Source: Hymenobacter ginkgonis
Lineage (GTDB): Bacteria; Bacteroidota; Bacteroidia; Cytophagales; Hymenobacteraceae
Assembly: GCF_009755225.1 (NCBI RefSeq)
Contig: NZ_WQKZ01000002.1
Coordinates: 1,054,001 to 1,118,000 of the forward strand
Reading direction: 5' to 3'
Length of the DNA: 64,000 bases
A program made the translations under genes and the position numbers. Below, in pieces: positions 17,570-27,107 of the stretch. The notes beneath the pieces were generated by a model that was not told where the DNA came from, did not search any database, and saw nothing but the letters and a program-made list of their open reading frames with translations. The first letter of the stretch is position 1; each line of letters starts with the position of its first letter.

Positions 17570-18802
17570 ATGCTGCATACGATGCGCTGGTTTGGGCCTA
17601 ACGACCCAGTTTCCTTGTTTGACATTCGCCAGGCTGGCTGCGCCGGGGTCGTAACGGCGCTGCACCAGTTGCCCGTTGGGGCCGTGTGGACGGAGGCCGA
17701 CATCCGGACCCGTCAGCAGCTTATTGAGGCCGATAACGCGACCCATTCGCCGCTGCACTGGGCCGTTGTGGAGAGCCTGCCGGTGCACGAAGACATTAAG
17801 AAGGGGCGAGCCAGCCGCGACCAGTACATCGCCAACTACCAGCAGTCGTTGCGCCACCTGGCCGCCTGCGGCGTGCGCACCGTGTGCTACAACTTTATGC
17901 CCGTACTGGATTGGTCGCGCACCAACCTGAGCTACGAGATGCCCGACGGTTCGCGGGCGCTGCGCTTTGTGTGGCAGGATTTTGCGCTCTTCGACCTCTG
18001 CATCTTGCGGCGGCCCGGTGCCGAAGCCGACTACGAGCCCGAAGTGGCCGCCGCCGCCCGCCAGCAGTTTGCCACCATGAGCGCCGAGGCAGTAGCTCAG
18101 CTAAGTAACGTGGTGTTGCTGGGCTTGCCGGGCTCAGAAGAAGCCTTTGAGCTGGCTGGTTTTCAGAGCCTGCTTGATGAGTATAAAACCATTGACGCCG
18201 CGGCCCTGCGCGAAAACCTGTACTACTTTTTGCGGGCCGTGGCTCCGGTAGCCGAGGACTTGGGGATTGGCCTGTGCATTCACCCCGACGACCCGCCCTA
18301 CCCCCTGCTGGGCCTACCAAGGGTAGTGAGCACCGAGGCCGACCTGGCGGGCTTGCTAGCTGCCTGCGACGTGCCGGCCAATGGCCTCACGTTCTGCACC
18401 GGCTCGCTAGGCGTGCGCACCGATAATGACCTGCCGGCCATGGTGCGCCGCTTCGGTGCGCGCATCCACTTTGTGCACCTGCGCGCTACCAAGCGCGAAG
18501 CAAACCCGCGCAACTTCCACGAAGCCGACCACCTGGCGGGCGACGTGGATATGTACGCCGTGGTGCAGGCACTGGTGCAGGAAGAGCTGCGCCGCGAGGC
18601 GGCTGGCGAGGCAACCACCGCCCTACCCCTGCGCCCCGACCATGGCCACCAAATGCTCGACGACCTGCACAAAAAGACTTACCCTGGCTACTCGGCCATT
18701 GGCCGCCTCCGTGGCTTGGCCGAGTTGCGCGGCCTAGAGTATGGCATACGCCGCGCGCTAGCCGAGGTACCACAGCCCGCCGAGGTCGCCTACGCCCGCT
18801 AG
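17570..18802 (+). CDS. uxuA: Mannonate dehydratase
   Basis: 410 aa. Converts D-mannonate to 2-keto-3-deoxygluconate, the third step of glucuronate breakdown. Family marks: MRWFGPNDPVSLFDIRQAGC at the N-terminus, VVESLPVHEDIKKG, CYNFMPVLDWSRT, a metal/active-site region GLCIHPDDPP and HLRATKREANPRNFHEADH. First gene of the forward-transcribed xylan locus, next to two alpha-glucuronidases, which release its upstream substrate. No uronate isomerase (uxaC) is present in the window. Confidence 0.95.
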   Translation: MLHTMRWFGPNDPVSLFDIRQAGCAGVVTALHQLPVGAVWTEADIRTRQQLIEADNATHSPLHWAVVESLPVHEDIKKGRASRDQYIANYQQSLRHLAACGVRTVCYNFMPVLDWSRTNLSYEMPDGSRALRFVWQDFALFDLCILRRPGAEADYEPEVAAAARQQFATMSAEAVAQLSNVVLLGLPGSEEAFELAGFQSLLDEYKTIDAAALRENLYYFLRAVAPVAEDLGIGLCIHPDDPPYPLLGLPRVVSTEADLAGLLAACDVPANGLTFCTGSLGVRTDNDLPAMVRRFGARIHFVHLRATKREANPRNFHEADHLAGDVDMYAVVQALVQEELRREAAGEATTALPLRPDHGHQMLDDLHKKTYPGYSAIGRLRGLAELRGLEYGIRRALAEVPQPAEVAYAR

Positions 18803-18867
18803 GGCTCTCCGGCCCCGGTTGCGCCAGTTGCTTTCTTTTTTATTATCCCATTCCCACCCACTCCCTC

Positions 18868-20991
18868 ATGTTGCTACGCAATGTGTTTTTGCTTCTGCTG
18901 CTGGTTGTGGCCGCTGCTTCTAGCAGCCGAGCCGACGACGGCTATCGGCTGTGGCTGAAATACGACCGCATAGCCGACGCCGCGCCGCGCCAGCAGTACC
19001 AGCGGGCCGCGCAGTTTATTGCCAGCAGTGGCACCACGCCCGGCGTGCGTACGGCTGCCGCCGAATTGCAGCGCGGCCTCAGTGGGCTGCTGGGCCAGGC
19101 GGTGCCGGTAGTGGCGGCAGCCGGCAGCCGCACAGGCGGTATTGTGCTGCGCGTCGATGCCCAGGCTAGCGCTGGCGGCCAGGCACTCAAGCCCGAAGGC
19201 TACCATATTTTTTCGGAGAAAAATAACCTCGTTATCACGGGCCGCACCGACCGGGCAGTGCTCTACGGCGCTTTTGCGCTGCTGCGGCAGGTGCAAACGC
19301 GCCAGCCGCTGGCCGGCCTGAACGTAACGAGTAATCCGCGCATCAATTTCCGCCTGCTCAACCACTGGGACAACCCAAACGGCACGGTGGAGCGGGGCTA
19401 CGCCGGGTCCAGCATTTGGCAGTGGTACGAGCTACCCGAGCGCCTCGACCCGCGCTACACCGACTATGCCCGCGCCAATGCTTCAATTGGTATCAATGGG
19501 GTAGTAATCAACAATGTAAATGCCAGCGCCCGCTACCTGTCGGCCGAGTACTTGGCCAAAGTGGCGGCCCTGGCGGGCGTCATGCGGCCCTACGGCATCC
19601 GGGTGTATTTATCGGTGATGTGGGCCGCGCCCAAAGTTATTGGCGGGCTGAACACGGCTGACCCGCTCGACCCGGCCGTGAAGCAATGGTGGGCCGCCAA
19701 GAGCGACGAGATTTACAAAGCCATCCCCGACTTTGGCGGCTTCCTCGTGAAAGCCAATTCTGAAGGCGAGCCCGGCCCGCAAGATTACGGCCGCAACCAC
19801 GCCGACGGTGCCAACATGCTGGCCCAGAGCTTGGGCCGCCACGACGGGGTAGTGATGTGGCGCGCCTTCGTGTACAAAGCCAACAGCAACGGCGACCGCT
19901 TCAAGGAGGCCTACGAGGAGTTTCAGCCGCTCGACGGCAAATTCGACCCCAAGGTGCTGGTGCAGGTTAAAAACGGTCCGATTGACTTTCAGGCCCGTGA
20001 GCCGTTTCACCCGCTGTTTGGGGCTATGCCCAAAACGCCGCTGCTGCTGGAAGTGCAGCTGACACAAGAATACCTGGGTTTTGCGACTCACCTCGTGTAC
20101 CTAGCGCCGCTCATCAAGGAGTGCCTCGAAGCCGATACCTACGCCAAAGGCCCCGGCTCGACGGTGGCCAAAGTGGTGGATGGCACCGTGGACCACCACG
20201 AGCTGAGCGGCATTGCGGGGGTAGCCAACATCGGCGCCGACCGCAACTGGACTGGCCACCCGGTGGGCCAAGCCAACTGGTACGCCTTTGGCCGCCTGGC
20301 CTGGGACCATATGCTTAGCCCCGAAACCATCGCGGCCGAGTGGACCAAAATGACCTTGACCACCGAGCCGGCCGCCGTGCGCACGCTCACCAATCTGCTG
20401 GAGCAGTCGCGCAGCATTTACGTGCGCTACACCACGCCGCTGGGCTTGCACCACATCATGGGCGAGAGCATTCACTACGGCCCGCAGCCCTGGCTAGCCA
20501 AGGCCGGCCGGCCCGATTGGACGGCCGTGTACTACCACAAGGCCGATTCTGTTGGTCTGGGCTTCGACCGCACGGCGGGGGGTAGCAACGCGCTGGCCCT
20601 CTACAAACCCGAGGTGCAAAAGCAGTGGGGCAACGCCCAAACCTGCCCGTTGAACTACCTGCTGTGGTTTCACCACGTGGGCTGGCGGCAGCCGTTGCCC
20701 ACGGGCCGCACCCTCTGGAACGAGCTGTGCACGCGCTACTACACAGGCGCCGACTCGGTGCTGTGGATGCAGCAGCAGTGGGCCGCTGCCAAGCCCGCCC
20801 TCGACCCCGCCCTGTACGCCGACGTGGCGGCCCGCCTCCAAACCCAGCGCAAGGAAGCCCTGTGGTGGCGCGATGCCTGCGTGCTCTACTTCCAAACCTT
20901 GGCGCGCCAGCCCATTCCGGCGCCGCTCGTGCCGCCTGCCCGGTCGCTGGCCGACGTCAAAAACCTGGTTCAACTCTATCAACTCAAATAA
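18868..20991 (+). CDS. aguA: GH67 alpha-glucuronidase (exported)
   Basis: 707 aa with a signal peptide (FLLLLLVVAAASSSRA). Releases 4-O-methylglucuronate from the non-reducing end of xylo-oligosaccharides. GH67 marks: YHIFSEKNNLVITGRTD, RLLNHWDNPNGTVERGYAG, the catalytic stretch GGFLVKANSEGEPGPQDYGR, and GLHHIMGESIHYGPQPW. Length is as usual for the family. It follows uxuA by 65 bp and precedes the dehydrogenase, so glucuronate release and use are encoded side by side. Confidence 0.95.
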   Translation: MLLRNVFLLLLLVVAAASSSRADDGYRLWLKYDRIADAAPRQQYQRAAQFIASSGTTPGVRTAAAELQRGLSGLLGQAVPVVAAAGSRTGGIVLRVDAQASAGGQALKPEGYHIFSEKNNLVITGRTDRAVLYGAFALLRQVQTRQPLAGLNVTSNPRINFRLLNHWDNPNGTVERGYAGSSIWQWYELPERLDPRYTDYARANASIGINGVVINNVNASARYLSAEYLAKVAALAGVMRPYGIRVYLSVMWAAPKVIGGLNTADPLDPAVKQWWAAKSDEIYKAIPDFGGFLVKANSEGEPGPQDYGRNHADGANMLAQSLGRHDGVVMWRAFVYKANSNGDRFKEAYEEFQPLDGKFDPKVLVQVKNGPIDFQAREPFHPLFGAMPKTPLLLEVQLTQEYLGFATHLVYLAPLIKECLEADTYAKGPGSTVAKVVDGTVDHHELSGIAGVANIGADRNWTGHPVGQANWYAFGRLAWDHMLSPETIAAEWTKMTLTTEPAAVRTLTNLLEQSRSIYVRYTTPLGLHHIMGESIHYGPQPWLAKAGRPDWTAVYYHKADSVGLGFDRTAGGSNALALYKPEVQKQWGNAQTCPLNYLLWFHHVGWRQPLPTGRTLWNELCTRYYTGADSVLWMQQQWAAAKPALDPALYADVAARLQTQRKEALWWRDACVLYFQTLARQPIPAPLVPPARSLADVKNLVQLYQLK

Positions 20992-21027
20992 TTCGGGTTA
21001 GCCCGCTCGCCTCTATTGCTGCCAACT

Positions 21028-21864
21028 ATGACACCTACCCTACTCGCGCCCAACGGCCACCACCCCGCGCCGGCTACTAGCAACCCTACCCCCACGCCGG
21101 CCGCGCAGCCAAATGTGTTTTCGCTGGCTGGGCGGGTGGCGCTCATTACGGGGGGAGGCACCGGCATTGGCTTCGAAATAGCCCGTTGCATGGTGCAAGC
21201 CGGGGCTACGGTGGTCATCACGGGCCGGCGCGAAGAGGTGCTGAAAGCCTCGACGGCCGAGCTAGGGGTAGGGGGGCATTACCTCGTCAACGACGTGTGC
21301 GACTTGGCTTCGCTCGATGGCCTAGTGGAGGAACTGGAGGCCACGCACGGCCCGCTCGACATTTTGGTGAACAACGCCGGCATCAACATGAAGAAGCCAG
21401 CGCTGGAAGTAACCGATGAAGATTTTAACCGCATCATTCACACTAATCTGAACGCCGTGTTTTCGCTCACGCGCGCCGCCGCCAAGCGCATGGTGGCCCG
21501 CCGCAGCGGCACGATTCTCATGATTTCGTCGATGGCCGCCTACTACGGCATCGACCGCGTGGTGGCCTACGCGGCCTCCAAGTCGGCGGTCGAGGGCATG
21601 GTGAAGGTGCTGGCCTCCGAGTTTTCGGCCCACGGCGTGCGCGTAAACGCCATTGCCCCCGGCTTTATCGAAACCGAGATGAGCCGCACGGCCATGAACT
21701 CGGACCCCGACCGCCGCGACCGCGCCATGCGCCGCACGCCCATGGGCACCTTCGGCCGGCCCGAGGATATCGGCCACGCCGCCGTGTTTTTGGCCTCCGA
21801 CGGGGCCCGCTACATCACGGGCGTTTCGCTGCCCGTGGATGGCGGCAATTCTATTGGCTTCTAG
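21028..21864 (+). CDS. SDR-family oxidoreductase, probable mannonate/fructuronate reductase
   Basis: 278 aa from ATG 21028. Classical short-chain dehydrogenase: ALITGGGTGIGFEIAR nucleotide motif, NNAGI, active-site Ser (MISSMAAYYG), YAASK with the catalytic Tyr and Lys, and PGFIETEMSR. It resembles gluconate 5-dehydrogenase/KduD-type enzymes. Because it lies between an alpha-glucuronidase and SusC and the locus has uxuA but no UxuB, it is probably the fructuronate-to-mannonate reductase; that role is inferred. The N-terminal 30 residues are Pro/Thr-rich and may not all be translated. Confidence 0.8.
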   Translation: MTPTLLAPNGHHPAPATSNPTPTPAAQPNVFSLAGRVALITGGGTGIGFEIARCMVQAGATVVITGRREEVLKASTAELGVGGHYLVNDVCDLASLDGLVEELEATHGPLDILVNNAGINMKKPALEVTDEDFNRIIHTNLNAVFSLTRAAAKRMVARRSGTILMISSMAAYYGIDRVVAYAASKSAVEGMVKVLASEFSAHGVRVNAIAPGFIETEMSRTAMNSDPDRRDRAMRRTPMGTFGRPEDIGHAAVFLASDGARYITGVSLPVDGGNSIGF

Positions 21865-21917
21865 GCTTTGCGGCCTACTTATGCTTCAGCTTTTTCACTT
21901 TTCAAGTTTCCCACCCC

Positions 21918-24900
21918 ATGAACACACGCATACCCTCCTCCCGCCCACTACGGGGCTGGAAATGGTCGCGGCTGGTGCCGCTACTTCTACTCAGCGGCGG
22001 CCTAGCCCCTATGGTGCCGCAAGCCGCTTATGCCCAAGTGGCCGGCGCCCACACCGTGACGGGCAAAATAACTTCCGACAACGGCGAGGGCATTCCTGGC
22101 GTGACGGTCGTAGTGAAAGGCACCACCGTGGGTGCTACCACCGACGTAAACGGCAACTACACCGTGAGCGTGCCGGATGATAGCAGCATCTTGGTATTCA
22201 GTTCGGTAGGCTTTGCCAAGCAAGAAATTGCGGTGGGCAAGCGCACCAGCCTGAGCCCGACGCTAGCCCCCGAAACCCAAGCCCTCAACGAGGTGCAGGT
22301 GGTAGGCTACGGCACCCAGAAGAAAAGCCAGGTAACGGGCGCCATCTCGACGGTAAGCGACGAGCAACTGCGCGACGTGCCGGTGGCCAACGTGGGCCAG
22401 GCGCTGCAAGGCCGCGCCGCCGGCATCACGGTGTCGAGCTCCAGCACTACCCCCGGCCAGGCGCCGGTTATCCGCATCCGGGGCAACCGCTCTATCTCGG
22501 GCAGCAACGACCCGCTGCTGGTAGTGGACGGCGTGCCGTATGACGGTAGCCTCAACGACTTGAACCCCGACGATATTACCTCGCTGGAAGTGCTGAAGGA
22601 TGCCAGCTCAACGGCCATTTATGGCGCTCGGGGGGCCAACGGCGTTATCCTCATTACCACGCGCCACGGCAAGAGCGGCGCGCCCCGCGCCACGTACAGC
22701 GGCTACGCGGGCCAGAAGCGAATTTATGGTCGCTACAACCTGCAAGATGGCCAGCAGTACTACAACTACAAGCTGGAGGCTTACCGGGCCCAGAACGCTA
22801 ACTACGACCCGGCTACCCCTACCTTCCTGACGGCCGATGAGCGGGCCAACTACGCGGCCGGCAAAACGACCGATTACCAGAGCCTGCTTTTCCAACACGG
22901 CCACACCCAAAACCACGTGCTAGGCGTGAGCGGCGGCACTGACCAGACGCAGTACTCGGCCTCGCTGGGCTATTATGATGAGACGGGCATCGTGCCGGTA
23001 CAGCGCTTTCAGCGCTACTCGCTGCGCGCTACCCTCGACCAGCAGATTGGCAAGCGCATCAAGGTGGGCGTGAACACGCTTAATACCTATACGGTGGCCG
23101 ACGACCCGGATATCAACATCCTGTATCAGATTCTGACCACCAGCCCGCTAGCTTCGGCCTACGACGCCAACGGCCTACCCGTGCTGTTTCCGAACACGGA
23201 CACGGCCGGCTCTAACCCACTGACGCTGTATACCCAAGATGCGCACAAGGACCAGAACCGCCGCTTGCGCACCTTCAACAGCCTCTACGGCCAGGTAAAC
23301 ATCCTGAAGGGGCTGGACTACCGCCTGAACCTCGGGCTGGATGCGCGCTCCGAAAACAACGGCCAGTTCTACGCCTCCAACACGCCCCAAAACGGCGGCG
23401 GCCAGAGCACGGCCTCGCGCTCGACCAACGTGGCCTTCAACCTGCTGGCCGAAAACCTGCTGCTCTACAACAACACCTTTGGCAAGCATACGGTAGGCTT
23501 TACGGGCCTCTATAGCGCCCAGCAGTACAACTACGACGGCTTTAGCACCGGCGTACGCAACTTGCCCACCAACTACCAGCTCGACAACAGCCTGGGGTCG
23601 GGCACGCCCAGCTCGGCGGCCAGCACCTCGCAGCAGTGGGATATTATTTCCTACATGGCCCGCGTAAACTACTCCTACGACAACCGCTACTCGGCTACCG
23701 TGACTGTCCGCTCCGACGGCTCGTCGCGCCTAGCACCGGGCAACAAGTACAAAGCCTTCCCCTCGGCCGCCGTGGCCTGGAACATTGCCAACGAGAGCTT
23801 TATGCAGGGTAAGGACTGGCTCAACACCCTGAAGCTGCGCGCCAGCCTAGGCCGTGTGGGCAGCACCGCCGTCAATCCCTACCAGACACTGGGTGCCCTG
23901 TCGGCCGGTATCGGCGCGGGTTACTACAACTACGGCTCGACCGGGGCCATTGGGGTAGTGCCGTCCAGCATCCCGAACCCGAATCTGGGCTGGGAATACA
24001 CGACGACCACCAACTTCGGCCTCGATTTTGGCATTCTCCAAAACCGCATCACGGGTAGCGTAGAGGTGTACCAGCAACGCACCAGCGACCTGCTGCTGCC
24101 CGATGCCCTACCCACGGCCAGCGGCTACGGCTCCTTCGTTCGCAACGCGGGCCAGACCCAGAACCGCGGTATTGAGCTTTCGCTGACCACGGTGAACGTG
24201 CGGCCCAAAAACCCGGACGGCTTCGAATGGAGTACCGACTGGAACTTCACCGTGAACCGGGAGAAAGTGCTCGATTTGGGTTTAAGCGACGCCAACGGCA
24301 ACAAACTCAATGATGTAGGCAACCAGCGCTTTATTGGCCAACCGCTCTACGTCATTTACGACTACAAGAACATTGGTATCTGGCAGACGTCTGAGGCCGA
24401 CCAGGCCAAGAAGTACAACTCGAAGCCCGGCCAGATTAAAGTAGAAGACACCGATGGCAACGGCGTTATCAACGCCAACGACCGCCAGGTTATCGGTTCG
24501 CGCCAACCTAAGTTTGAGGCGGGTATCACCAACCGCTTCCGCTTCAAAGGCTTCGACCTCACGGCGGTTGCCCTCACCCGCGTAGGCGCCACGGTAGTTG
24601 ACCCGACCCTGTTTGGGCCGACGTACTTCACGACCAATACCGGCCGCCGCAACCAGGTGAACCTCGACTACTGGACGCCTACCAACCCTAGTAACACCTA
24701 CCCCGAGCCCGACCAGACGGTGCGCGCTACCGAGTGGCCCACCTACGGCCAAACGCTGGGCTACCGCAACGGTACGTTCATCAAAATCCGCAGCATTGAC
24801 TTGGGTTACACGTTGCCAGCTGCCTGGGCCAAAGCTGCCTTCATGAGCTCGACGCGCATCTATATCCAGGTGCAAAACCCGCTCATCTGGGCCAAAGACC

Positions 24901-25091
24901 CCTTCTTTAAGGATAACAAAGCCATTGACCCCGATGCCTTGTCGTACTCCACTCGTCTGAATGCGGGCAACCCCGGTGGCATCGAGTTCACGGGTGGCAA
25001 CCCCAACAGTGGCTCGGCTGGCCTGGCCGGCACTGGTACGAACTACCCCGTAACGCGGGCCTTCATTGTGGGCGTCAACCTGGGTTTTTAA
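21918..25091 (+). CDS. SusC/RagA-type TonB-dependent outer-membrane receptor
   Basis: 1057 aa. Signal region, then a carboxypeptidase-regulatory-like domain (VTGKITSDNGEGIPGVTVVVKG, about 45-125), a plug domain (LNEVQVVGYGTQKKSQVTG to NGVILITTRHGK) and a beta-barrel to the C-terminal phenylalanine. The plug has the SusC-type YDGSLNDLNPDDITSLEVLKDASSTAIYG region. It imports oligosaccharides bound by its SusD partner, here probably acidic xylo-oligosaccharides by context. It is separated from susD by a 12-bp-stem hairpin. Confidence 0.93.
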   Translation: MNTRIPSSRPLRGWKWSRLVPLLLLSGGLAPMVPQAAYAQVAGAHTVTGKITSDNGEGIPGVTVVVKGTTVGATTDVNGNYTVSVPDDSSILVFSSVGFAKQEIAVGKRTSLSPTLAPETQALNEVQVVGYGTQKKSQVTGAISTVSDEQLRDVPVANVGQALQGRAAGITVSSSSTTPGQAPVIRIRGNRSISGSNDPLLVVDGVPYDGSLNDLNPDDITSLEVLKDASSTAIYGARGANGVILITTRHGKSGAPRATYSGYAGQKRIYGRYNLQDGQQYYNYKLEAYRAQNANYDPATPTFLTADERANYAAGKTTDYQSLLFQHGHTQNHVLGVSGGTDQTQYSASLGYYDETGIVPVQRFQRYSLRATLDQQIGKRIKVGVNTLNTYTVADDPDINILYQILTTSPLASAYDANGLPVLFPNTDTAGSNPLTLYTQDAHKDQNRRLRTFNSLYGQVNILKGLDYRLNLGLDARSENNGQFYASNTPQNGGGQSTASRSTNVAFNLLAENLLLYNNTFGKHTVGFTGLYSAQQYNYDGFSTGVRNLPTNYQLDNSLGSGTPSSAASTSQQWDIISYMARVNYSYDNRYSATVTVRSDGSSRLAPGNKYKAFPSAAVAWNIANESFMQGKDWLNTLKLRASLGRVGSTAVNPYQTLGALSAGIGAGYYNYGSTGAIGVVPSSIPNPNLGWEYTTTTNFGLDFGILQNRITGSVEVYQQRTSDLLLPDALPTASGYGSFVRNAGQTQNRGIELSLTTVNVRPKNPDGFEWSTDWNFTVNREKVLDLGLSDANGNKLNDVGNQRFIGQPLYVIYDYKNIGIWQTSEADQAKKYNSKPGQIKVEDTDGNGVINANDRQVIGSRQPKFEAGITNRFRFKGFDLTAVALTRVGATVVDPTLFGPTYFTTNTGRRNQVNLDYWTPTNPSNTYPEPDQTVRATEWPTYGQTLGYRNGTFIKIRSIDLGYTLPAAWAKAAFMSSTRIYIQVQNPLIWAKDPFFKDNKAIDPDALSYSTRLNAGNPGGIEFTGGNPNSGSAGLAGTGTNYPVTRAFIVGVNLGF

Positions 25092-25106
25092 TCGCAGCAA
25101 ACCGGA

Positions 25107-25161
25107 AAAGCTGCGGGTCAGCCAAACGGCTTTACCTACTAGGTTGCCAACCCGCAGCTTT
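25107..25161 (+). other. Hairpin between susC and susD
   Basis: Perfect 12-base arms AAAGCTGCGGGT (25107-25118) and 25150-25161 enclose a 31-nt loop in the 129-bp susC-susD spacer. It could end part of the transcripts or protect the susC mRNA 3' end, but no T-run follows. Confidence 0.5.
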
Positions 25162-25220
25162 CCACTTGCTTAGCTATTTCGTCAATCTTCAGAATTTTTC
25201 GGCGCCCCGCGCCATCTTAT

Positions 25221-27002
25221 ATGAAAAAGATAGTATTAGTCACCTTTGGAGCGTCCTTGCTGCTAGCCACGGCCAGCTGCAAAAAGGACATCCTGGATGA
25301 AAATCCGCAATCCATTCTAACGCCCAGTTTTCTGAGCACGCCCCAGGGCGTAGAGGCTGGGGTAACGGGCGTGTACTCGGGCCTGCGCCAGCTGTATGGC
25401 AACGACTCGGGATTCTTCACTACCGAAGCAGGTACCGACCAGTTCACGAACGGCATCTCGGCCAGTAGCGGCCTCAGCGACTACAATCCCAACGACCTAA
25501 CCCCAGTCAATGATGGTTCGCACTCCTTCATCTGGACGGTATGCTATTCCTCCATCAACACCGCCAATGGCGTGTTGCAGTACTCGACCAATGTGCAAGG
25601 CCTGACGCCTGCCCGCGTAGCGCAGTTGGTAGCTGAGACCAAGCTGCTGCGAGCCCAATATTACTTTGTGCTCGTGCAGGATTTTGGCGATGTGCCACTG
25701 ATGCTGAATTTCGTGGACGCGCCGACCAAAGACATCACGCGGGCGCCGCTGGCGGATGTGTACACGCAGATTATCAAGGACCTGACCGATGCGCTCGGTA
25801 CTGTAGCCGACAAGCCCGCCCAGCCCGGCCGCGTAACCCGCGCCACGGCGCTGCACCTATTGGCTAAGGTATATCTGACCAGGGCTACCTCCTCGGCCAA
25901 GCAGGCCGACGACTACGCCAACGCCGCCAAGTATGCAAAGGAGCTGATTGACAACCAGGGCCGCTACGGTCTGGGCCTCGAAACTGACCCCGCTACGGTA
26001 TTCGTTGAAGGCAACGAGAATGGTAAAGAAGTAATCTTCAACGCGCAGTTCAGCGGTGACGCAACGTTCAACCGGATTGACGGCTTCACCTTTGGCGGGG
26101 AAAACGTGGCAGGCTTCAACTTCCGCAGCCGCTACGATTTGCTGCCCAATATGGCACGCGACATCAACTACGGGCGCCCCTTTGCCCGGCACTGCCCCAC
26201 GCACTACCTAGAAGACTCCTACATTCTGCGCGATGCCAGCGGCAAAGCGCTGGAAACGGGCGCGCAGCTGCGCACTACCGATACGCGCTACGGCAAGTGG
26301 TTTACCACGGTATACCTAGTGAATTCACCCGGTGGCAACAGCGGCAGCAGCGCGGCAGTAATCGGCGATACGGCCGCCTGGTACCCAGGCCGAGAGCTGC
26401 CCACCGCGAAACTAGCCCAAATTGCGGCCCGCAAGCCGGTCGGCTACCAGGTTATTCCACCCAGCAAGTACTCGACGCAATTTTTTCCCACGCTCAACAA
26501 GTTTGACTCGCGCAATCGCACGTCGGTCAACGGTTTCTCGACGCGCCCGAACATCGTTTATCGCCTGGCCGAAACTTACCTGATAGCGGCGGAGGCCTAC
26601 TTCTACCTCGGCAATTCGACCCAGGCCGCTACCTACATCAATGTGGTGCGCGAGCGCGCCGGTGCCACGGGCAAAAAAGCCCAGATGGATATTACGTCGA
26701 GCCAGGTAACCCTCGACTTTATCTTGGACGAGCGTATGCGCGAGCTGGTAGGAGAAATGACGCGTTGGTATGACTTGAAGCGTACCGGCCAGTTGCTGGT
26801 ACGGGTGCGGAACCCCAACATTTCGCCCCCGCTGACGCCCGTGGTCATCGCGGCCAGTGAAGCGATTTATTTCAAGAACCTCGCTGGCACGTACGGCTCC
26901 AACGCGGCTCTCAACATCAAAGACTACCACGTGCTGCGCCCTATTCCGCAGACGGAGATTGACCGCACTAGCGGTAAAATCACCCAGAACCCTGGCTACT
27001 AA
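25221..27002 (+). CDS. SusD/RagB-type surface glycan-binding lipoprotein
   Basis: 593 aa. Lipoprotein signal with lipobox cysteine at residue 20 (LLLATASCKKDILDENPQ). TPR-like SusD fold: SFIWTVCYSSINTANGVL, LVAETKLLRAQYYFVLVQDFGDVPLML, and the C-terminal YRLAETYLIAAEAYFYLGN and LDFILDERMRELVGE. It sits on the cell surface over the SusC barrel and delivers glycans to it. Substrate inferred as xylan fragments from neighbouring genes. Confidence 0.93.
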   Translation: MKKIVLVTFGASLLLATASCKKDILDENPQSILTPSFLSTPQGVEAGVTGVYSGLRQLYGNDSGFFTTEAGTDQFTNGISASSGLSDYNPNDLTPVNDGSHSFIWTVCYSSINTANGVLQYSTNVQGLTPARVAQLVAETKLLRAQYYFVLVQDFGDVPLMLNFVDAPTKDITRAPLADVYTQIIKDLTDALGTVADKPAQPGRVTRATALHLLAKVYLTRATSSAKQADDYANAAKYAKELIDNQGRYGLGLETDPATVFVEGNENGKEVIFNAQFSGDATFNRIDGFTFGGENVAGFNFRSRYDLLPNMARDINYGRPFARHCPTHYLEDSYILRDASGKALETGAQLRTTDTRYGKWFTTVYLVNSPGGNSGSSAAVIGDTAAWYPGRELPTAKLAQIAARKPVGYQVIPPSKYSTQFFPTLNKFDSRNRTSVNGFSTRPNIVYRLAETYLIAAEAYFYLGNSTQAATYINVVRERAGATGKKAQMDITSSQVTLDFILDERMRELVGEMTRWYDLKRTGQLLVRVRNPNISPPLTPVVIAASEAIYFKNLAGTYGSNAALNIKDYHVLRPIPQTEIDRTSGKITQNPGY

Positions 27003-27019
27003 GCCTGCCAGTTGCCTAC

Positions 27020-27048
27020 GGGAGCGGCCAGCATTGCTGGCCGCTCCC
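27020..27048 (+). terminator. Hairpin after susD
   Basis: Perfect 13-base arms GGGAGCGGCCAGC (27020-27032) and 27036-27048 with a 3-nt ATT loop, 18 bp after the susD stop. Only two T residues follow, so it is more likely a partial terminator or mRNA stabiliser between the transport pair and the enzyme genes. Confidence 0.55.
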
Positions 27049-27107
27049 TTCAGTGGCTACCCAGCCGGCGGCGGTGCCATCGGCTGCTAGCCTTTTTAGC
27101 GATAGTA

